Shown piece by piece: positions 56,901 to 64,000 of a stretch of 64,000 nt of DNA. The translations under genes and the position numbers were made by a program. The notes under the pieces are model-generated. The model was not told the origin of the DNA. It saw only the letters and a list, made by a program, of their open reading frames with translations, and did no database searches. Position 1 is the first letter of the stretch, and each line of letters begins with the position of its first letter. This DNA is from Ditylenchus dipsaci (Eukaryota > Nematoda > Chromadorea > Rhabditida > Anguinidae): NCBI GenBank assembly GCA_004194705.1, contig SADC01001301.1, positions 796,999 to 860,998 on the forward strand. The letters run 5' to 3'.

Positions 56901-58002
56901 TGGTATGTACAGCATCTGAAGTAAGCGTATATGTTAAAGCAAGTTTTCGAATACAGGTTCGAGTGAACTACGAGATAAAATACTTAATCGTACCCGAATG
57001 TTGGTATTCCTACCGGTTATAGGTAAATGCAGAGCCCCTAAAAAAACGCCAGGCGAAGAGTAGGCCAGCGTATGTGAAGATATACTCAAATGCCCCTAAT
57101 TTGACCAAATTTTAGTATTTATAGTCTTATTCGACTGTAGTCGAAGCCGAACCTTGTTTTTTAAGGTTAGAAATTTCACGTGTCGAGACGAAAGGCGACG
57201 CGTCGAGTCCATAACCCTATATATAAGGTACCTTTTGAGAGCATCTCATTAAAGTATTTGAACTATGTTTGTCCATCCTGTAAGGCGTCCCTTAAACTTG
57301 TTCTTCACCAAAACGCTGCTGGTCTTATAGTCAGATCTTTTTGTGTTAACTTAAAGACGGCAATTCGATCTCATCATTGCGAACACTCAAATCTTGCTGA
57401 GTTCTGCGTTTATATCACTTTGAATCACTCGTATCCATCTAACGAGGACGGGAGGGAAGTGTACCACATCACTCTAATCTTGTCAACAGTAGACGCAAAA
57501 GTAGACATAGCAAGGATTTAATTATTAAAAATCGATGAGTATTTAAATGGCCCGTGTTCAAAAATTACTAATAAACAAAAAATTCTGTTTTTACAGTTCG
57601 ATTTATCACTACACTTGAGATATGAGTTTTTTTTTGCGAAATACGAGTGAAACCTAATAAAAATACATTATAAATATTTTCGGCTTATTTATCAGCAATT
57701 ATATATGCTGATTTTTTGCCCACTTGGCAACCTTATAAACCTAATAAACAAAATTACGCCACTGGGAAAATAAATGAGGGAAAATGGTCTATCACTTTTT
57801 CGATGCGGTAATTTTTTTTTTTCGATTATAGAAATGATGAAACCGTCTATTTGTGACTTACATAGTAGATAGTGGCCAGCGCAATAGTGATAATCCCTTC
57901 AGTGATATTTTGTCTTTTGTCTAGCTTCACATCTTCGATAGTAATGTTAATGCAGCTGTAAAGTCTTTCTTGCTCTTTTGGACGAAACAAATATAGTTCC
58001 AT
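53979..58002 (-). CDS. Srt-class seven-transmembrane chemoreceptor gene, paralogue
   Basis: The exons are 58002-57862, 56915-56720, 56670-56575, 56513-56368, 55218-55079, 54308-54193 and 54151-53979. They total 1008 bases, open throughout (335 residues). Product words are MELYLFRPKEQERLYS, MLYIPCIPSMYRH, GAVFCSHPTLMYLLGC, SSGQLCLVINRC, YLWIGTSIAFGVYW, HIIWNAVFAVGVPMLY, HIHGFPPVIYLAFNSTIQKD. Intron positions and the first four exon lengths match the plus-strand gene. Exon 5 is one base shorter and exon 6 two bases shorter than in the paralogue, so the frame is restored but about 14 residues of TM6 are read in another frame. The acceptor before exon 6 (gctgcaag) is weak; an alternative at 54321 gives a stop. 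The last codons (TVKPQINRTQGI) come from a pogo-like MITE end. It is functional only if the altered TM6 is tolerated. Confidence 0.83.
54005..54034. mobile_element. pogo/Tigger-like MITE end within coding sequence
   Basis: The word gttaatctgaggtttgactg followed by TA matches the right end of the MITEs at 10370, 35616 and 51801. It is read on the minus strand as part of the last exon of the receptor gene. The other end is missing. Confidence 0.55.
55900..56092. mobile_element. TTAA-flanked palindromic MITE (copy 2)
   Basis: The 193 bp element begins aggaccatacttgtt and ends with the inverse aacaagtatggtcct between TTAA words (55896-55899 and 56093-56096). The core cacttctctttcgtctcgct is like that of 40337-40528. 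It lies in intron 4 of the minus-strand receptor gene. The arms carry cgcgcg words, unusual for this AT-rich setting. Confidence 0.78.
57180..57521 (+). other. unassigned GC-richer open frame inside a receptor intron
   Basis: A 113-codon frame, MSRRKATRRVHNP...YVCPSCKASLKLVLHQN...HCEHSNLAEF...DIARI, lies on the opposite strand in intron 1 of the minus-strand receptor gene. Its base composition is more even than its surroundings. CPSC and C-x-H-H-C words could bind metal, but I recognise no domain, start context or splice signals. It may be a fragment of a decayed mobile element or of another gene. Confidence 0.25.
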
Positions 58003-58235
58003 AGTTTAATTTAATACTAAAATATTAAATCAAAAGTTAACTTGGTTAGAGTAATTATTACTGTTCGAATAGTCAAAATACACCTTTTTAAAAGCGAAAT
58101 TCACAACCAAAATCTAAAATTTTCTAAAAACAAAAATTTCTCAGCAACGTCTCTTATTTAAAGGAAAAATTGTTGCCGGCAATAAAAATTTTAACACGTT
58201 CGAATGCACGCGGAACACTTTTTAGAAAAATAATT

Positions 58236-58365
58236 TTTTGTGGCGCAAATTTACTTTATTGTGAAGCAAATATACTTTTTTTATCGCGCGAATACACTTT
58301 TTTATGGCGCAAATTCACTTGTTCTTGGCACAAATTTATTTTTTCTTGGCACATTCACATCATAC
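58236..58365 (+). repeat. tandem array, unit about 27 bp
   Basis: Five diverged units contain tggcgcaaattcactt or variants (gaagcaaatatactt, cgcgaatacactt, tggcacaaatttatt). Open frames across it are repeat translations. Confidence 0.65.
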
Positions 58366-59582
58366 TGTCCTTCTTCATATTTCTTTCAAAAATTGGAGTT
58401 TAACTTTTTATCTAAATTGCACATCTTACTAAAGGAGCATGCCAGTGCGTTACACAGAGAAAGGTGGGGACCACCATTTATTTTCTTTCTCGACAATAAG
58501 GCATAAGGCCATAGTAGCATAAGATAATACTAAATTTGACGCAAAACGAGTAAAAAATGGAACGGTTGAAAAAAACTGCTGGTCCCTGCTGGTTTTTGAA
58601 ACGCGCGGGCATGCTCTTTAACACTCCACCGGTCAAGCGTGATCTTTGGGACTCTTGACTCAGAATTTCAAGTTCAACACGATGGCCTTTTGGTTTGAAA
58701 ATTTTCGACAAAAAAGTTTTGCTAGGGCACTCTGACAACAACAAAATTAATTCTGTAGCAAATTTTATGAAAATTTATTTATTTTTTTATTTAAAAAAAA
58801 TAAAAAAATGTTACCTTTTTGAAAAGTTATGACATCTGCAAGTTAAGTAAAAATGGAAGTCACTTTTTTGAGCTATTATTTGCCCACAACGCAGTGCACC
58901 TCAAAATTTTTTAATTTTGACACCGGATTCGTGCTCAGCATGGTCAATTTGCTAAAAAACTGCTCTTAGAATTGAAAGATTACCTTCAAATATTGAATTC
59001 CTCTCGAGACACAAAATATTTTAACTATTCAAAAATTCTATACTTGAATATCTTTTGTCTCGAGAGGAATTCAAAATTTGAGTGTAATATTTTGATTCTT
59101 AGAGCACTTTCTCGAGCAAATCGACCATGTTCAGCACGAATTCGGTGTCAAAATTAAAAAATTGTTGGTGATGATAGCTCAAAAAAGCGACTTAACTTAC
59201 AGAGGTCATAACTTTCTAAAAAGGTAACTTTTTTAAATTTTTTTTCTGATAAAATTTGCTACAGAAAGATTTTTTTGTTATTCAATCTGTCCAGTGTAAA
59301 AATTTTTATAGCCATTTGAATGTAAGTTCTCATGAGAGGCTCACCTTGTGAACTTTGGTTTCTTTCGGCTATAAATTCTGATGAAATTTCAACAAATAAC
59401 CAGTCAAAAGATAGCCCTGCATTTCTTATTTAAGATGTATATCAAAGGTTTAAAATACATGAAGTATCTAAAAAGTTATGACGCTTTTTCGCATTTTTGT
59501 GCCAAGACAAAATTAAAAACCACGAATCTTCAGAGGACACTAGCGAAAAATTTTTGTCGAAAATTTTTCAAACCAAAAATTC

Positions 59583-60700
59583 GACGCTACTGTCATATAC
59601 CCCCCCCCCCCCAAAAATCGGACCTACTGTCATATACCCCCCCCCCCAAAAATCGACTTTTTTAGGAGTGTCCAAAAACCATTTTCATACAATAATTTTG
59701 CCATAATAGGACCAGAAAAGCAATTTAAAAGGGATTATGGCTGTATTGGGAGGGGAAGGGAATAATACAGGGGCCACTTTTTTTAGCTGCTTTACCATGT
59801 TTTTCAACTCGGGCCGTGGCAAAATAGACTCTATATGCATTTTATGATCGAGTGTACTTCTCGGATCATGTCTAAGGTAAGTGCGTGCGCGCATCTCTAA
59901 CTCTCAAGCCCCCTGCGCCCCGAAGGGGGCGCGGGGCTGGGGGCTTCGAGTTGAGATGCGCGCACGCACTTACCTTAGACATGATAAGCTAATTTATAAT
60001 TTTTGGGGCTTCGAGTTGAGATGCGCGCACGCACTTACCTTAGACATGATAAGCTAATTTATAATTTTTCTGAGCCCGCTTCGGGGCGCAGGGGGCTTGC
60101 GGGCTCGGAGTTGAGATGCGCACACCCACATACCTTAGACACAAATCACTCGAAAGCGACTCTGGATGCATGAAAAACATGCATACCAGAGTTATTTATG
60201 TGGTAGCCCCAGTATTCAAAACTATGTTCAACATCTTTATTTTTTCGCCGAAGAGCATTTCCCCTCGTTCTACAAGGCCGGGCCAGAGGCCCAGCATCCA
60301 AAAATTCAGCCTAGTACTCAAAAAGTGCTAGGCCTATCAGTAAACCCGCGAGGTCCACCCCGCTGATCGGCTTGGTCCATAAAAAGTACTTATACTTATG
60401 CCTGCACCGCAAGTTCCTCGGTTTGAAAGCACCCTTAGACGCTTAGAGAATTAATACTCTAAGGATCCAACCATCTCGAGAAGTGGCCCTTTATTATTCC
60501 CTTCCCTCCCAATACAGCCCGCAATCCCATTAAAATTGCTTTTCTGGTCCTTTTATGGCGAAATTATTGTGTAAAAATGGTTTTTGACCACTCCTAAAAA
60601 TCTTGATTTTAGGGGGAATATAACCGAGTAGGTCCGATTTTGGGGGGGGGGGTATATTACAGTAGCGCTTTTTGGGGGGGGGGTATATTACAGTAGCGCC
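59583..60700. mobile_element. large foldback with C/G tracts (copy 2), 8 bp duplication
   Basis: The 1118 bp element has ends gacgctactgtcatataccc and tatattacagtagcgcc. It is flanked by the perfect 8 bp duplication aaaaattc (59575-59582 and 60701-60708), as in hAT insertions. The phrase ctactgtcatatacccccc is repeated in each end. The middle holds R1 sequence, an internal palindrome (59872-59988) and a direct duplication (59945-60000 and 60004-60068). Same family as 38641-39988. Confidence 0.85.
59945..60068 (+). repeat. two direct copies of a ~59 bp unit
   Basis: Both copies run from gggcttcgagttgagatgcg to gctaatttataattttt and appear identical. A duplication of this purity is probably very recent, or possibly an assembly artefact. 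Confidence 0.85.
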
Positions 60701-61764
60701 AAAAATTCCATCGTGTTTAACTTTAAATTCTGAGTCAAAAGTCCCGAAGATCACGCTTGACCGGCGGAGCGTTTAAACAGAAACTAGTAATAAATAGGTT
60801 TGGGTGATAACCATTAACCTTGTTTAATTCTGTCAAGTTGAAACCCACATAAAAGATGAGGATCATGATCACAGAGGTCACACATATCACAAATCAGCCT
60901 TGATTTTTGAAGTTTATTCCGAAAAACAGGCATTTGATGAATTTGAATACGGTGACCAATTTCAAATCAATTTCTAAATGGCTGGTAGTATATACCCTAC
61001 CCCTGACACCCCGTGATTAATTTGCAAGCGTCGTGACTGAAAATTTTCGAAACCGTTATCCAGAATGAATCTCAAAGGCTTTTTCGACCCATCTGACCCA
61101 TCAAAGCCACGATATATACAGAAACAAGTAATGTAGTATACAAAAGGGGATTCTAGCGCACTCATTCACAAGATTTTTTTTTCGGTTTGGCTGCTTCAGA
61201 ATAAAAATTTTAATTTTCGCTATATTTATTAATACAAGAGGGTTACTCGGGGTTAATGTCGAACCAAATACCCAAAAAAACATTTTCTACCAAGACAAAT
61301 TTTTTTGGATCAATTTACCTGTGGATCAATTATGGGCACCCTAAATAAAGAAGAGGTTCCTGGTTCGAATCCACCTTTTTTTCAAAGAGCTCATTATTGC
61401 TCTTCCGCACTTAACTATTAGCTGCTCTTCTATTTCTCTCTTCAGATGTCGGCTTCTACCCAATTGAATAGCTATGCCAGAATCCAAAAACACCAGCCAA
61501 CGTAATTTATCGAAAACCATGTGATCACTGGTTCAATCAATGGTTCTTGTCGCACGAGGTAGACTTTTGATTGACGAAAGCATTCATAGACTTCTTATGG
61601 CGGAACCGAAGCAAGCGACAGTAGCATACGAGAGACAGCGCGAAATTCGTTTCTGGATTCCTATATTGTTTATTAGACCAGCTTCACCAGTAAACGCAGG
61701 CAAATGAGTAATATCTTACAACATCTCATAATACCTGTCTGGATCCACAACGTGCTCTCCAGAG

Positions 61765-61926
61765 TCAGCTAGCAAGAACAATTAAGCGCCCTGGTAAAAC
61801 TTGAACACCGCCGGGATTATAACATCCTACACGATTCGCTGCAACCACCGGTAATTGATTCTTGATTCGTGTACTTTGTACTTGTTTCCTGTTCTGCAAC
61901 ACGTTTGCAAAGCTCTGAATCGGTTT
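61765..61926 (-). CDS. possible terminal coding exon
   Basis: A very good acceptor (gttatgtgttttcag) precedes 61926. It is followed by 53 open codons (KPIQSFANVLQNRKQ...STRIKNQLPVVAANR...VLPGRLIVLAS) and TGA. A second open frame in the same stretch would end CRML-stop. Composition is more even than background. I recognise no family and found no convincing partner exon upstream, where a gcagtattttg array begins. Confidence 0.25.
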   Translation of the reverse strand, partial: KPIQSFANVLQNRKQVQSTRIKNQLPVVAANRVGCYNPGGVQVLPGRLIVLAS

Positions 61927-62039
61927 CTGAAAACACATAACTAATCAGAGCCAGCATGTGCAACTTAACACGTGTTAGATGACAAACAGTTCTCACTAGG
62001 ACAAAAAAACATTTCATATATTTGCATTTTCTAAATTTT

Positions 62040-63085
62040 TGCGTGGCAGTATTTTGTCTCGAGCAGTATTATGTCCGGTAGTATTTGCCCGGCAGTATTT
62101 TTGCAAGCAGTACACTCCGGATCATAAGTATAGACGCACCCATATTTTGTGACATTTTAGCGATTTTTGACTAAAAGTAAGAAATGTTTTAATATAACGA
62201 TATACATTGAGGCTAAAAATATGTTCTGGCGCGAAAACTAAGTTCGAAAGCGCAAGAAAATAATATGTAGTTGAAAACATTGAAATCAGACATATCATAA
62301 GTATAGACGCAGTTCGGTTTGTAATGCGCCGCTCGATGTTTTCATTCATTTTGAAGCAGATATCATCTTACTTCTGGATCGACTGTGTGTCTCGGCTACA
62401 ATTTGGTAGGTCAACTTATTTTTTTGATTATTCTAGAAAAGTTATGACGATCAACATAAAAGCGTCGATTTCTAGTCAAAACAAAGAAAAATCTAAAGAA
62501 AATGACTGTTTAGTCACATAAATAATAGCTTTTCTCGAAAAATGTTGATGAAAAAGATAAAATCCAATGCATGATACAAAAGCTCTTTGATTTCTCTACA
62601 TAATGACATGTTGACTGTTGTTTTATAAAAATACAGGGCTGAGAAACGGACGGTTGAATTTCGACAAAACAAAACAGGCTAAAAATAAGGCAAAAAGATG
62701 GGTTTTTTACTTTCTTAACTTCAATAAATTGTAGCCGAGACTAAGTCGAACCAGAAGTAAGATGATATCTGCTTTAAAATAAATGAAAACATCGAGCGGC
62801 GCATTACAAACCGAACTGCGTCTATACTCATGATACGTCTGATTTCAATAATTACAACTACAAATTATTTTCTTGCGCTTTCTAACTTGGTTTTGCGCCA
62901 GAACATATTTTTTCGTCTCAATGTATCTCGTTATATTAAAACATTACTCACTTTTAATCAAAAATCGCTAAAATATCACAAAATATGGGTGCGTCTATAC
63001 TTATGATACGGAGTGTATTATCGTTAGCAGTATTTTGGCCGCAGCAGTATTTCGGCGCGGCAGTATTTTGTCCGTGACCGCGCTT
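62040..63085 (+). repeat. GCAGTATTTTG short array, interrupted by a foldback
   Basis: Five degenerate units at 62044-62112 (ggcagtattttgtctcgag type) and three at 63024-63077 all have the same orientation. The element at 62113-63015 separates them. Unit length is about 17 bp. Confidence 0.7.
62113..63015. mobile_element. Tc1/mariner-like palindromic foldback with TA duplication
   Basis: The 903 bp element has ends cactccggatcataagtata and tatacttatgatacggagtg between TA dinucleotides (62111-62112 and 63016-63017). The arms exceed 300 bp and contain a second internal end-like word, ataagtatagacgcagttcgg at 62298 and its inverse at 62815. No transposase was found. Confidence 0.88.
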
Positions 63086-63151
63086 TTCGGACTGCATGGC
63101 CACACCCGGGAGTTGTGCTCCAGAAGAACAATCAGCATCTGAAGAGAAAAC

Positions 63152-64000
63152 ATGCAGGCAATGTTCAGAGATTTCATCTCTGCTCTCTACGCAAACCCAT
63201 CCTTTTACCAAGCAATTCAATCCTCATTGAAGCTGATGGGGAAAAATAAGGTGGGGAATTATTTTTAAAATTTCACATCTTCCTTAAAATATCTTTCATT
63301 TTTTCAAATTTTTTCATGGCTTGATTATACTTTTAAATTTTTTAATGCAAAGCTTGCTTTTTTTGCATGATTTCAGCACTTAGTCAGTGCGCACCCCTCA
63401 TTCTTCAACTTTCTTGTTTATTTTCTCGGTTTTTTTAACCTCTACGGACTAGATGATTCCGAAGAACACAGGAAGCTGAAGCGAAAGATCTACAAGGGTG
63501 TACGATTAGTGTTAGCAACGGTCATTAGCGGCGGTTTTCGAACGGTCAGTTAGCAACAGGTTTCAAAAAATTCAAAGTCGTGGGTCTTGATACGAAAAAA
63601 GTAGCTAATAATGGCGATTCGAACTTTATGTGTTGATTCTGCTTCAATTCGCATATCTCCTCATGTTTCGCTAGGTGTTGTTGATAGCTCTATTTTATTA
63701 TGCTTATTCGCTGATAGCTTTTTTTTTGTCCGAGTTTATTGCTCATGTTCAGGCTCTATGATGACTGCAGCTAACAGAGGCAAAAAGGTGGACTACTGCT
63801 ACAGAAAAGATGGGTCGCGGGATGCTCACCATCAGGTGCCCAAAACAGCGGACTCTCACTGCTACGAAATGGACGTTCACGATGGTAAGAAGCGCAAAGA
63901 TGGGACCGAGGAATCAACATATTCTCTGCGCCGCATGCCGAAACCTACGTCAGCAAGAACAGGACTATCGCAAAAATACTCCGCTGCTATCTCTGATTGC
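63152..64000 (+). CDS. candidate partial gene running off the right edge (three exons)
   Basis: The proposed segments are 63152-63250, 63377-63497 and 63753-64000; they are compatible in phase. The second follows a good acceptor (gcatgatttcag) and the third atgttcag. The donors (gtgggg, gtgtac) are weak. The product reads MQAMFRDFISALYANPSF..., then HLVSAHPSFFNFLVYFLGFF with a hydrophobic run and YGLDDSEEHRKLKRKIYK, then DYCYRKDGSRDAHHQVPK to the window end with no stop. The third stretch stays open for 82 codons at a GC content well above background. I recognise no family. Several other frames in 63.1-63.25 kb are also open, so exon 1 is the least certain. Confidence 0.35.

Larger units (their letters stand above)
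58616..60776. mobile_element. outer foldback, split by a later insertion
   Basis: The left end tttaacactccaccggtcaa faces ttgaccggcggagcgttta at the right. The inner words ggtttgaaaattttcgac and their inverse at 59550-59575, plus the centre palindrome at 58985-59065 (gaattcctctcgagac and inverse), show that the arms pair across 59030. The element 59583-60700 sits inside the right arm; removing it restores arm continuity. Confidence 0.7.

Overview
The window looks like intergenic-rich nuclear DNA from a nematode with a repeat-laden genome. The strongest evidence is two seven-transmembrane genes of the nematode-restricted Srt chemoreceptor class. An ELAV/EXC-7 type RNA-binding gene, short GT-AG introns and an AT-rich background agree with this. 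Nothing prokaryotic or viral was seen. Every multi-exon model here was assembled by hand from splice-site phase; none has been tested by a search.

Layout. At 0-16 kb, DNA-transposon relics dominate, with a possible terminal exon at 484-558 and a short Cys-containing partial gene at 8964-9483. A complete minus-strand ELAV-family gene lies at 16.2-24.6 kb (ten coding exons, 512 codons, three RRMs). From 24.6 to 37.3 kb there is little coding evidence, and nested foldback elements fill 32.4-36.7 kb. A small minus-strand gene for a predicted tail-anchored protein lies at 37.3-37.7 kb. Repeats follow, then a five-exon minus-strand gene of unknown function (42.07-45.65 kb) whose introns hold an internally deleted mariner and a foldback. 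The two Srt-class receptor genes at 48.6-52.2 kb (+) and 54.0-58.0 kb (-) form a convergent paralogous pair with matching intron positions. From 58.0 to 63.1 kb there are nested foldbacks, and three phase-compatible candidate exons run off the right edge.

Most of the sequence is non-autonomous DNA transposons. Families with visible target-site duplications include hAT-like elements (8 bp), pogo/Tigger-like elements (TA), a TTAA-flanked pair, Tc1/mariner-like foldbacks (TA) and one deleted mariner. A further group, not matched here to any known family, has ends built from a short phrase repeated several times. Three members show 9-10 bp flanking duplications, and several contain or interrupt tRNA-like B-box motifs. 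This group is the best candidate for something undescribed.
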